From Hallella mizrahii (GTDB taxonomy: Bacteria > Bacteroidota > Bacteroidia > Bacteroidales > Bacteroidaceae): 64,000 nucleotides of DNA. Shown here piece after piece: positions 31,201 to 40,045 of the stretch (its first letter is position 1; the number at the start of each line of letters is the position of its first letter). The position numbers and the translations under genes were made by a program. The DNA lies in contig NZ_VUNG01000002.1 of assembly GCF_009695775.1 (NCBI RefSeq), positions 1 through 64,000 on the forward strand, given 5' to 3'. The notes under the pieces are model-generated. The model was given only the letters and a program-made list of their open reading frames with translations, had not been told where the DNA came from and searched no databases.

Positions 31201-32642
31201 GCACTGCCATCCGCTATACCGGTAAGGCTGATCATCTGTCGCTGTCTTTTCCCGACGGTGAGGTGTATCTCCATGCCCTTACCGTCATCAACATGGGCAG
31301 CGGCGATATTGCCAAGAACCATGAGGATTACTATGTGGCAGATGCAGGCAGTGCCAGCAGTCTGCTCAACATCTTCGACATGATCGCTGCCTACGGTGAC
31401 GCCTCCTCACGCACAAAAGTATTCCTGCCCAACGGTGTCTACAACTTAGGCAAGGCCACCGAGCAAGAGTTGCCCATCGACAAACTCTCACTCATCGGAC
31501 AGAGCACTGACAGCACGATCATCGTCACCGCTCCGGATGCTTCCGTCGAAGGGCTCGGCAAAGCTGACCTGTTCCTCAACACCAAAAAGGATCTCTACCT
31601 GCAGGATCTCACACTGAAAAACGCGCTCGACTACTATGGTGCAGGTGCTGCCGGACGTGCCGCCGTATGGCAGGACCGTGGCGACCGCACCATCTTCCGC
31701 AATGTCAAGATGCTCTCTTATCAGGATACCTACTACAGTCAGAACAATGCTATGCAGAGCTACTTCGAGGATTGCGACATCCACGGCACCGTAGACTTCA
31801 TCTGCGGTGGCGGTGACGTACGCTTCCAGCACACCACGCTTTCACTCGAACCGCGTAATGCCAAAGGTGAAGGCGGACGCACCATCACAGCCCCCACAAC
31901 CACAACCAACTACGGATATGTCTTTGACGACTGCTCCATCGTGGATTTGGCCAAGGGCAAGGGTGACTGGAACTATGGCCGCACATGGCAAGGCAAACCC
32001 ATTTGCGTGTTCCTCAACACCACCCTTGACGACAATGCCGCTGCCACCATCGTCTCTTCACGGTGGACACAGAAAGGTATGAACAACACCGACCCGAAGG
32101 TCTTTGGCGAATACGGCACAAAGAATGCTGCCGGGCAGGACATCACTCCCGCCAGCAACGTCATCGCATCTTATGGTGGCAACATAGAGACCATCCTCTC
32201 TGCCACGCAAGCCGCTGCCTATGACTACGACAAGATGTTCACCAACTGGGACCCCAAGGCTCTCGCCACACAGTTGACCGTTACAGGTGTCAACCTCTCC
32301 GCTGGCATTCTCTCATGGGACGCAAGCCAAGGTGCCACCGCCTACGCTGTTTTTGCCGACGGCAAGTTGCTGGACTTCACTACTGCCACCAGTCTCTCTG
32401 TCGATGGCAAAGCCAAGACCTACTCTGTCCGAGCTGCCAATGCTATGGGCGGACTGGGACCTCAAGCAACAGTAAACATCACGAATAGCATCGCGGACAA
32501 CCTCATCGAAAAGCCTTCCCAAACATATTACTATGCTCTCCAAGGCACTCGTCTGTCATCTCCCCGCCAAGGTCTCAACATCCGCGTCCGCAACTACCAA
32601 GGAGCCGGACACAAGGCACAGAAGATCATCGTGAAAAGGTGA
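28227..32642 (+). CDS. Secreted pectate-lyase-like / pectinesterase fusion protein
   Basis: A 1471-residue multidomain protein for pectin breakdown. After a signal peptide (to about TTWAQA), residues of about 25-420 resemble a PL1-type pectate lyase: FPGAEGNGRYVTGGRGG, NLNDSGTGSLRAAV, LDHCSLSWSIDE and NRAPRFNG. A central part contains beta-sandwich-like and repeat-like segments. Residues of about 1035-1365 are a pectinesterase (CE8) domain with SYQDTYYSQN, GTVDFICGGGD and YGRTWQGKP, corresponding to the catalytic Gln, Asp and Arg regions. A fibronectin-like segment and a tail (YYALQGTRLSSPRQGLNIRV) resemble Bacteroidales export tails. The combination removes methyl esters and cleaves the backbone in one polypeptide. 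A partial copy of its 3' end lies at 33632-33930. Confidence 0.85.
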   Translation: MNSKPLLTIAALGLCATTWAQAPAFPGAEGNGRYVTGGRGGKVVHVTNLNDSGTGSLRAAVKGTDKKIVVFDVGGVIPLSSELKIGANTTILGQTAPYPGITLRYYTVRPGDNNIIRFIRVRRGQEKECDDGADACWGKNLNGLILDHCSLSWSIDEVGSFYDNNNFTMQWCTLGESLNNAGHDKGAHGYGGIWGGKLASFHHNMIAHVANRAPRFNGARYNWTGYTANSLFSTYKWPNAVQAENVDFRNCLIFDWGTGGCYGGPGGGYINMVNNYYKATPEVKNKNRITTVSIANSTTSADEKTYLDMTSRYYISGNYVDAKDSKGKVYGADYDWKGVKYDEGVQTINGEEYTKDSLYAYGKDVEHVNNAQGIPCVRIKLDKAVAPTGEVTTHSAENAYSKIMAYGGASLFRDDVDNRYMTEAKNGASTYTGSVTGIKGLIDKVSDVDGYTEANFPTGKRAADFDSDGDGMPNVWEKANGLNPDDASDANTYTLDAKGYYTNLEVYANSLVEYIMKAENKDAITNVDEYYPTCTKADGLDYYSGKIVERVSPSDTNTSSDTKTEKALYSTTFTDWTDAKASTTETTVTQSTKYSHETLTFSIFDTQICSTNQNTNKFPNWTGGYLMCSKSADPYVITSPLASITRVHFRHGATGSNRGWKLEAKGDGDTDWTVLSNAVAATQQGTDVEVDVNRTNCQLRFTNLNASQNAYLFQLDIYGNVSTGNQPSLASFSAYGKEYTAEDFFTENANGNYEGTVEVSKRSDMVSASNAITTTVGNGTIGTITYKEVSSDVNSSKPACDVTIPVTLATTGTVKTYIVHFVWKPDYTVLYHDTDDKVIAKQAVEKGDPINKLNDGAAVTVPSGSKFRGWLFKADGEEKANAATTVDEKALNLYALVTDIENDEPNERHAYNLKDKYFYAEDHEGFLPLSAYSYNGAQHGLYFKPGSITLPVMGNAIVIVEACKYSKTALTLSDSKGNTLGTIAIPTTDGTRTAIRYTGKADHLSLSFPDGEVYLHALTVINMGSGDIAKNHEDYYVADAGSASSLLNIFDMIAAYGDASSRTKVFLPNGVYNLGKATEQELPIDKLSLIGQSTDSTIIVTAPDASVEGLGKADLFLNTKKDLYLQDLTLKNALDYYGAGAAGRAAVWQDRGDRTIFRNVKMLSYQDTYYSQNNAMQSYFEDCDIHGTVDFICGGGDVRFQHTTLSLEPRNAKGEGGRTITAPTTTTNYGYVFDDCSIVDLAKGKGDWNYGRTWQGKPICVFLNTTLDDNAAATIVSSRWTQKGMNNTDPKVFGEYGTKNAAGQDITPASNVIASYGGNIETILSATQAAAYDYDKMFTNWDPKALATQLTVTGVNLSAGILSWDASQGATAYAVFADGKLLDFTTATSLSVDGKAKTYSVRAANAMGGLGPQATVNITNSIADNLIEKPSQTYYYALQGTRLSSPRQGLNIRVRNYQGAGHKAQKIIVKR

Positions 32643-32946
32643 AAAAGCAAAAGGATAAAAAACAATAGATAAGCAAAGGGCATAAGATGAGAATCCGATA
32701 TTGAGTCGAATCATGATTTGGATATATATAGGTTGGTCAGGATAATAAGGAGGTGACCACATACCTCCCTTCACAATTAGGCGAGCCCTGGGGCTCGCCT
32801 ATGCTATTTTAGGTTAAGATGCAAAGAACAGATTGGCAGCCTACAACGACTTACCCAAAGACTATGCATTGAAAGAATTCTCAATACCATCTTCAACAAC
32901 ACAACTAATTATCAATAGAAGATTTGCATAATACAATGATTTTTCC
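32643..32946. other. Gene-free region with two hairpins
   Basis: The stretch contains a small hairpin (GGAGGT at 32749-32754 with ACCTCC at 32763-32768) and a terminator-like hairpin (32779-32800). No coding frame is convincing. The promoter of the antitoxin-like gene is at its right end. Confidence 0.6.
32779..32800 (+). terminator. Probable terminator after pectinase gene
   Basis: A ten-base inverted repeat (AGGCGAGCCC, 32779-32788; GGGCTCGCCT, 32791-32800) is followed by a moderately T-rich stretch. It lies 137 bases after the stop, so it may serve as a late terminator. Confidence 0.55.
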
Positions 32947-32954
32947 TATTTTTG
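32923..32954 (+). promoter_or_regulatory. Bacteroidota promoter for antitoxin-like gene
   Basis: TTTG at 32923-32926, 20 bases and TATTTTTG at 32947-32954 lie 18 bases before the ATG at 32973. Confidence 0.75.
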
Positions 32955-32972
32955 CATAAAACAATTATTGAT

Positions 32973-33251
32973 ATGGGAAATACTACAACTATAAGGCGTC
33001 CGACTTCTTTCCGTTTTGACAATGAGCTGATAGAGACTCTAAAGAAACGAGCCAAAGAGGCTCACAGCAGTCTTAACAATTATGTTGAGAGTTTGCTCAA
33101 GGAAGCTGTGGAAGCACCTAATGAAGAAACAAAAGCAGCAATGGATGAAGCCCGCCATCATGCGGACGTGATTGAAAAGGGCATCTCTGATGACAATGAC
33201 TACGTGGACCTTACCAGTGTAGAAGCTATGCTAAAGTCAGCAGGGATATAA
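32973..33251 (+). CDS. Ribbon-helix-helix antitoxin-like protein
   Basis: A 92-residue protein. The N-terminal half, RRPTSFRFDNELIETLKKRAKEA-HSSLNNYVESLLKEAV, fits a ribbon-helix-helix (Arc/CopG-like) DNA-binding fold as seen in type II antitoxins of Bacteroidales. The C-terminal half is acidic and would be the toxin-wrapping part. ATG 32973 is chosen because an upstream TTG lies inside the promoter -7 box. The expected toxin gene is absent; only a ten-codon frame with a toxin-like start follows (33284-33316). It sits between the pectinase gene and the CRISPR locus. Confidence 0.7.
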   Translation: MGNTTTIRRPTSFRFDNELIETLKKRAKEAHSSLNNYVESLLKEAVEAPNEETKAAMDEARHHADVIEKGISDDNDYVDLTSVEAMLKSAGI

Positions 33252-33283
33252 AGAAGCTACATCAGACAATTGTTGGGAATGCC

Positions 33284-33316
33284 ATGTACAAAGTGATATT
33301 TTACTCATATGGATAG
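33284..33316 (+). pseudogene. Possible remnant of a RelE/YoeB-type toxin start
   Basis: The frame reads MYKVIFYSYG then stop. Many RelE/YoeB-like toxins in Bacteroidales start with a similar MYKVxF strand, and the position behind an antitoxin-like gene is right. Nothing after the stop reads as the rest of a toxin. The evidence is only ten codons and the neighbourhood, so this is tentative. Confidence 0.3.
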
Positions 33317-33583
33317 AAGGGGATATAATAGGACTTCTCCGACTGGGTTCCCATTCTGATTTGTTTGGTAGCGGACGGAAACGTTAGAAACCACCGCCAC
33401 AGCATCTCCGGACTCCTATCATTTTCGAAGAATAATCATCAGCACGGAAGAATTCATCGAACTGACCATCATAAAATACAAAGATACTGATTTCCCGAGA
33501 CCAACAGAAGCCTTTCGATATTTTTATGTACTTATATGTCTCTAATTATTCACTTGAGAAAGTTAAGTATAAACAACCGTAAG

Positions 33584-33630
33584 GCTGTTGCTGTCTCTGC
33601 AAAGGTAATCAATTTTTTTCTAATCACAAC
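33584..33630 (-). repeat. Solitary CRISPR repeat upstream of cas9
   Basis: This 47-base sequence matches the array repeat at 45 of 47 positions (differences at repeat positions 8 and 36) and has the same orientation as the array repeats. The minus-strand promoter elements of the repeat (TTG, 19 bases, TACCTTTG) are intact. It directly abuts the broken pectinase-like fragment starting at about 33632. It lies about 6.4 kb from the main array. Confidence 0.9.
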
Positions 33631-33631
33631 T

Positions 33632-33930
33632 CGTCGCCGGCATCCTTTCATGGGATCCAAGCCAAGGTGCCACCGCCTATGCGGTCTTTGCCGACGGCAA
33701 GTTGCTGGACTTCACCACCGCCACCAGTCTCTCTGTCGACGGCAAAGCCAAGACCTACTCTGTCCGAGCTGCCAACGCCATGGGAGAATTAGGTCCGGAA
33801 GCTACTGTGGTCATCCCCAACAGCATCGCTGGCGACCTCATCGAAAAGCCTTCTAAGACTTCTTATTATGTTCTCCAAGGCACTCGCCTGTCATCTTCCC
33901 GTCAAGGCCTCAATATCCGTGTCCGCAAAA
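33632..33930 (+). pseudogene. 3' fragment of a pectinase-like gene
   Basis: The frame VAGILSWDPSQGATAYAV, FADGKLLDFTTATSLSVDG and onward is a close copy of the C-terminal end of the 28227-32642 protein (its DNA 32303-32585). Similarity starts right after the solitary CRISPR repeat and stops near NIRVR, after which the sequence becomes the predicted tracrRNA region. There is no start codon, signal peptide or catalytic domain. It is a relic of a paralogous gene or of a duplication that involved the CRISPR locus. Confidence 0.88.
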
Positions 33931-33967
33931 ATAGAAGGTCAGAGAAAAAGACGAAATGGAAGAGAGT

Positions 33968-34044
33968 AAAAAAATGGGCGACTTGCGCCGCCCTCAAATG
34001 TTTTCACAACGGAATCATCCTTATTGTGATTAGCAAAAAATTAT
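33968..34044 (-). ncRNA. Predicted tracrRNA
   Basis: On the minus strand, a 19-base segment (plus 34024-34042) is exactly complementary to the 5' part of the crRNA repeat (TTGTGATTAGCAAAAAATT). It is followed by a short nexus-like hairpin (GGATGATTCC), then an unpaired GUUGUGAAAACAUUUGA-like linker, and a terminator stem GGGCGGC-GCAA-GTCGCCC (plus 33976-33993) with seven T residues (33968-33974). A promoter lies just upstream on the same strand (plus 34049-34079). Size is about 75 nt. This layout of anti-repeat, nexus and terminator hairpin is that of a type II-C tracrRNA. It would pair with crRNA and load into the Cas9 encoded divergently next to it. Confidence 0.85.
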
Positions 34045-34048
34045 GTGG

Positions 34049-34079
34049 CAAAGATAATAAAAAAAAAGATTCAATGCAA
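34049..34079 (-). promoter_or_regulatory. Promoter of the predicted tracrRNA
   Basis: On the minus strand, TTG (plus 34077-34079), a 20-base spacer and TATCTTTG (plus 34049-34056). The anti-repeat begins a few bases downstream of the -7 box, where transcription should start. Confidence 0.8.
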
Positions 34080-34099
34080 GTCCTTTAATATATTTTTTG

Positions 34100-34107
34100 T
34101 ATTTTTG
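34100..34107 (+). promoter_or_regulatory. -7 box for the cas operon
   Basis: TATTTTTG matches TAnnTTTG 27 bases before the cas9 ATG. The -33 element is weak. It is divergent from, and overlaps the upstream part of, the tracrRNA promoter. Confidence 0.5.
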
Positions 34108-34133
34108 CCTCCGAAACACAATCATATTCTAAC

Positions 34134-37100
34134 ATGAACAAGAAGATTATTGGACTTGACCTTGGAACAAATAGCATCGGCTGGGCTTTAGTCGAAAAGG
34201 ATACAGAGCAAAACGATGGTAAAATCATTGATGTCGGTAGCCGTATCATACCAATGCCCCAAGATGCCATCAGCAAGTATGAAACCGGCAACTTACAGTC
34301 GGCAGCTTCTGTGCGCACCGATTATCGTGGCATGCGCCGTCTTTATGAGCGAGCCGAGCTGCGCCGCTCACGTTTGTTACGCGTATTGAACATCTTAGGC
34401 TTTCTTCCAGAACATTATAGGGAAGCCATTGACTTTACCAACCACTTAGGTCAATTTAAAGACCACGGAGAGCCCTTGCTACCCTACAAGAGAAACGAGG
34501 AAGGAAAAAATGAATTTATCTTCAAAGACGCATTTCATGAGATGCTGGAAGATATGCGCACCCATCACCCAGAACTTGTTGCCAACGGCAAAAAGATACC
34601 TTACGACTGGACTATCTATTATCTGCGTAAGAAAGCTCTATCGCAATCCATCAGCAAAGAAGAATTGGCTTGGATCATTCTCAACTTCAATACGAAACGC
34701 GGTTATTACCAACTACGTGGGAAAGAAGAAGAGACCGCTACCAACGACAATCAAGTCTACGACGTGTTGGAAGTGTCTAATGTAGAAGAAACAGGGCCAA
34801 ATAATAAGAAGAAAGGCTATAACTGGTATTTAATACATTTTACTAATGGGAAAGTACAAAACCGTACTTGGAAAGAAGCACCCTGTCACATCGGCGATAA
34901 AGTAGAGTGCATCATCACCTATCAGGTAAAGAAAGACGGTTCACCCAAACTTGACGAGAATGGTGAGCAACTCTACAAAATTACAGCTCCCGACCCCAAT
35001 GACTGGACACTGAGGAAAAAGCGCACAGAATCCATCATCAACAATGAACATGTCACAGTAGGAGCATACATCTATGATCATTTGATGGAACATCCCGAAG
35101 ACAAGATACGGGGAAAGTATGTGCATACCATTGAACGCAAATATTATAAAGAGGAGCTGCGGATCATTCTTGACAAACAGAAAGAGTATATACCCGAGTT
35201 GCGTGACAAGGATCTACTGTCACAATGTATTTCTGAACTCTACCAAAATAACGAAGCGCACCGCAAGGCCTTGAATGACCAGGACTTCACACGCCTCTTC
35301 GTCGATGATATTATTTTCTATCAGCGCCCTCTGAAGAGCAAGAAGAGTCTCATTGCCGACTGTCCTTTAGAGTTCTACCCTTATAGAGACAAAGATGGAG
35401 TTTGGAAGCATCGCCCCATCAAATGTACGCCACGCTCCAATCCTCTCTTTCAAGAATTTCGACTCTGGCAGTTTATACAAAATCTGAGAATCTTTCTTCG
35501 TGAGCAAAAGGAGGAGGATGGGAAGTTGAAGTTAGATGTTGATGTCACCAACCAGTTCCTTTCAACCCCCGAGGACTATTGCGACCTCTTCGACTGGATG
35601 AAACAGAAGAGCGACATCACACAGAAACAGTTACTGGCATATCCTGCCTTCCATCTTGGGAAGAAGACAAAGGACTATCGATGGAATTATGTCGATGACG
35701 ACAAGCACACCTATCCCCTTTGCAGTACTCATCACGATATTTGTCAGGCACTGAAGAATGTTGATGGAGCGCCATCGCTCTCAACTGGGCAAGAGGAGAA
35801 CCTCTGGCACATTCTCTACTCTGTCGACGACCGATATGAATTGGAAAAAGCTCTTTGTCACTTTGCAGAAAAGTACAGTCTGGATAGCGAAAGCTTTGTC
35901 AACGCCTTCATGACGTTCAAACCATTTGATAACTCCTACGCCAGTTACTCCGAGAAAGCTATTAAAAAGATGTTACCCTTGATGCGTACCGGACGCTACT
36001 GGAACGTAGAAGGAATTGATTCACGCACTTTACAGAGGATCGAACATCTGATCACAGGTGAAGCCGATGACAACATCAGCAATAGTGTACGTGAGAAATG
36101 TCAGGGATTAGACCAGATAGAAAAATATCAGTTCCTGCCTGTATGGAAAGTCTGTTATGTGGTTTACAATCGCCACTCTGAAGCCATAGACACAGGACGT
36201 TGGTCATCACCCGAAGACATTGACAACTATCTGAAGAGTGAACTACGTCAAGGTTCTCTCCGCAACCCAGTTGTGGAAAGTGTCTTGACAGAGTCTCTGC
36301 GTGTCGTACGAGATGTTTGGAAACAATATGGTAAGCCTGAAGAGGTACATATAGAGATGGGGCGTGACCTGAAACAGAATAAAGCCCAACGCCAAAAGGC
36401 CAACAGTGCCATGCTTACCAACCAGCAAACCAACCTGCGTATCCGGTGCATGCTCCAGGAGTTTGCTGATCCAGAATTTCATATCGACAACGTCAGACCA
36501 CAATCACCCAGTCAGCAGGAGTTGCTAAAGATCTACGAGCAAGGAGTGCTTGACAGCACCGACAACATTCCCGACGACATCCAGACCATCATTGACCACA
36601 TTGGAGACAAGAACAAAGGCGCAAGCAGAAGCGACATGCTGCGTTATAAACTTTGGCTGGAACAAAAGTATCAATCCCCCTACACAGGCCAGCCCATCTC
36701 TCTATCCCGGCTCTTTACATCGGAATACGAGATTGAGCATGTCATCCCCCAAGCACGATATTTCGATGATTCACTAAACAATAAAGTCATCTGCGAAACG
36801 GAGGTAAATCGCGAAAAAGGCAGTATGCTCGCTTACGAATTCATCAAGTCCAAAGGCGGAATGATTGTAAAAGGTACTGGTGGGCGTCAATACAAGATCC
36901 TCGATACTGTACAGTATGAGGAATTTGTCAAAAGCCACTATTCCTCCAACAAGCGCAAGATGCGCAACCTGCTGCTTGATGACATTCCTGACAGTTTCAT
37001 CAGCAAGCAGCTTAACGACACTCGTTATATGGCTCGTAAGGCTTTGGATATATTCTCACATCTTGTGAGAGAGGAGCACAAAGACGATAGTGCCGTATCT

Positions 37101-38645
37101 AAGAATGTCATTGCATGCAATGGGGCTATCACAGACCGGTTAAAGAAAGACTGGGGCTTAAATGATGTTTGGAACGACATCGTAGCTCCACGCTTTGAGC
37201 GCATGAATGCCATTACTCACTCCACAGACTATGGCCAGTGGGTATGCAAAGAGGGTAAGCGCTATTTCCAAATCAACATCCCATTGGCTCTCTCCAAGGG
37301 ATTCAGCAAGAAACGCATAGACCATCGCCATCATGCCATGGATGCTATCGTCATTGCATGCACCACTCGCAACATCGTCAACTATCTCAACAATGCTTCA
37401 GGTGCAGACACAGAGGCACGCCATGATTTAAGAAACGCTGTATGCTTCAAGAATAAGAACGCTGATGGCAGTGGCAACTACCAATGGACAATAAAAAAGC
37501 CCTGGTGTACATTCACACAGGATGCACACACTACTCTCGACCATACTGTCGTGAGTTTCAAGCAGAATAACAGAATCATCACACAGACCTCCAACCGCTA
37601 TTGGCACTATAGCAACGGCAAAAAGGTTCTAGACCGACAAACGAAAGGCGACCATTGGGCTATAAGGAAGTCACTACACAAGGCAACCGTTTCTGGTGCT
37701 CTTTACATGCCAGAGAAGAAAAAAGTAAAACTTAAACTAGCACTGGAAGACATCAATGCCATTTGCAATGCAAAAGCCAGAAAAGTAATCCGACACATCA
37801 TCAACGAAACGTATCATGGTCATGTGGACAACGCCACGCTTCTGAAATACTTCAAAGCGAGAGACTATCTGATCAATGGCATCAACTTCAACACGCTAGA
37901 AATGAGAATCGTTCCTGCTCAGCCCAACTATACCGCATCAAGAGTGGCCCTTGACAGTACTTTCACCGAAAAAGATATTGAGAAGGTAACTGATACGGGC
38001 ATACAGTCTATTCTCAAACGCCATCTGGAACACTATATCGATGACAAGGGTAGATACGATTGTGCTGCCGCTTTCTCTCCGGAAGGAATTGACGAGATGA
38101 ACGAACATCTGACAGAGCTCAATGGCGGGAAGTCCCATAAGCCCATCTATAAGGTAAGGGAAAAAGAGACCATCGGATTAAAATTCAACATAGGGACAGC
38201 CGGCTTTAAGAATAAAAAGTTCGTGGAAGCAGACAAGGGTACGAACCTCTTCTATGCCGTTTATGCCGACAATGAAGGCAAGCGCTCTTTTGAGAGTATT
38301 CCACTCAACATGGCAATTGAGAGAAAGAAAAACAAGATGGATGTTGCCCCAGCTATGAATGCCAAGGGCGACAAGTTGCTGTTTGTTCTCTCACCGGGCG
38401 ATCTCGTCTACTTGCCCCAAGAAGGCGAACATGTTGCCCTGCCTTTGGATGAGAACCGTATCTATAAGATGGTGTCATGCTCAGTGGCACGCAGCTATTT
38501 TGTTCCATATTGTTCTGCATGTATGATTAGTGACAAAATAGAATATGGTCCACTCAACAAGATGGAACGTTCCTTGGATGGCATCATGATAAAGACCACA
38601 TGTATCAAGCTGAAAGTTGATCGTCTCGGACACATCAGTATCTGA
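34134..38645 (+). CDS. cas9: CRISPR-associated endonuclease Cas9 (type II-C)
   Basis: A 1503-residue RNA-guided DNA endonuclease. RuvC-I is at the N terminus (KKIIGLDLGTNSIGWALVE, Asp at 9). The arginine-rich bridge helix follows (RRLYERAELRRSRLLRVL). RuvC-II is near residue 740 (EEVHIEMGRDLK). The HNH domain is near 865-900 (YEIEHVIPQARYFDDSLNNK, then NREKG). RuvC-III is near 1063-1072 (DHRHHAMDAIVIA). The remaining roughly 430 residues should hold the PAM-interacting domain. All catalytic residues appear intact. It is large for II-C but like other Bacteroidota Cas9 proteins. With cas1 and cas2 next and no csn2 or cas4, subtype II-C is supported. Confidence 0.97.
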   Translation: MNKKIIGLDLGTNSIGWALVEKDTEQNDGKIIDVGSRIIPMPQDAISKYETGNLQSAASVRTDYRGMRRLYERAELRRSRLLRVLNILGFLPEHYREAIDFTNHLGQFKDHGEPLLPYKRNEEGKNEFIFKDAFHEMLEDMRTHHPELVANGKKIPYDWTIYYLRKKALSQSISKEELAWIILNFNTKRGYYQLRGKEEETATNDNQVYDVLEVSNVEETGPNNKKKGYNWYLIHFTNGKVQNRTWKEAPCHIGDKVECIITYQVKKDGSPKLDENGEQLYKITAPDPNDWTLRKKRTESIINNEHVTVGAYIYDHLMEHPEDKIRGKYVHTIERKYYKEELRIILDKQKEYIPELRDKDLLSQCISELYQNNEAHRKALNDQDFTRLFVDDIIFYQRPLKSKKSLIADCPLEFYPYRDKDGVWKHRPIKCTPRSNPLFQEFRLWQFIQNLRIFLREQKEEDGKLKLDVDVTNQFLSTPEDYCDLFDWMKQKSDITQKQLLAYPAFHLGKKTKDYRWNYVDDDKHTYPLCSTHHDICQALKNVDGAPSLSTGQEENLWHILYSVDDRYELEKALCHFAEKYSLDSESFVNAFMTFKPFDNSYASYSEKAIKKMLPLMRTGRYWNVEGIDSRTLQRIEHLITGEADDNISNSVREKCQGLDQIEKYQFLPVWKVCYVVYNRHSEAIDTGRWSSPEDIDNYLKSELRQGSLRNPVVESVLTESLRVVRDVWKQYGKPEEVHIEMGRDLKQNKAQRQKANSAMLTNQQTNLRIRCMLQEFADPEFHIDNVRPQSPSQQELLKIYEQGVLDSTDNIPDDIQTIIDHIGDKNKGASRSDMLRYKLWLEQKYQSPYTGQPISLSRLFTSEYEIEHVIPQARYFDDSLNNKVICETEVNREKGSMLAYEFIKSKGGMIVKGTGGRQYKILDTVQYEEFVKSHYSSNKRKMRNLLLDDIPDSFISKQLNDTRYMARKALDIFSHLVREEHKDDSAVSKNVIACNGAITDRLKKDWGLNDVWNDIVAPRFERMNAITHSTDYGQWVCKEGKRYFQINIPLALSKGFSKKRIDHRHHAMDAIVIACTTRNIVNYLNNASGADTEARHDLRNAVCFKNKNADGSGNYQWTIKKPWCTFTQDAHTTLDHTVVSFKQNNRIITQTSNRYWHYSNGKKVLDRQTKGDHWAIRKSLHKATVSGALYMPEKKKVKLKLALEDINAICNAKARKVIRHIINETYHGHVDNATLLKYFKARDYLINGINFNTLEMRIVPAQPNYTASRVALDSTFTEKDIEKVTDTGIQSILKRHLEHYIDDKGRYDCAAAFSPEGIDEMNEHLTELNGGKSHKPIYKVREKETIGLKFNIGTAGFKNKKFVEADKGTNLFYAVYADNEGKRSFESIPLNMAIERKKNKMDVAPAMNAKGDKLLFVLSPGDLVYLPQEGEHVALPLDENRIYKMVSCSVARSYFVPYCSACMISDKIEYGPLNKMERSLDGIMIKTTCIKLKVDRLGHISI

Positions 38646-38663
38646 GAAAAAAAATAACAGCCT

Positions 38664-39931
<1,268 letters not shown>

Positions 39932-39939
39932 AAATACAA

Positions 39940-39971
39940 AAGGGATTCCCACCCACAAGCGAGAATCCCTT
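39940..39971. terminator. Bidirectional hairpin between cas2 and array
   Basis: AAGGGATTC (39940-39948) and GAATCCCTT (39963-39971) form a nine-base stem. It could stop the cas transcript on the plus strand and array transcripts arriving on the minus strand. T-tracts on either side are short. Confidence 0.65.
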
Positions 39972-40045
39972 CCTTCATCAACTCCGCTTTTTCTTTTCTA
40001 CTCTTTGTATTAACTCTTTATTGTTCAACGCATTAAAACATTTGA

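Noticed and set aside
33584..33630. Solitary repeat as the tracrRNA anti-repeat
   Set aside because: It has the same orientation as the array repeats and its flanks have no nexus or terminator hairpin, whereas 33968-34044 has both.
33702..34088. Plus-strand frame crossing the pectinase fragment and the region before cas9
   Set aside because: Its first part is the pseudogene and its last part is the predicted tracrRNA read antisense; it starts inside the domain and has no promoter.
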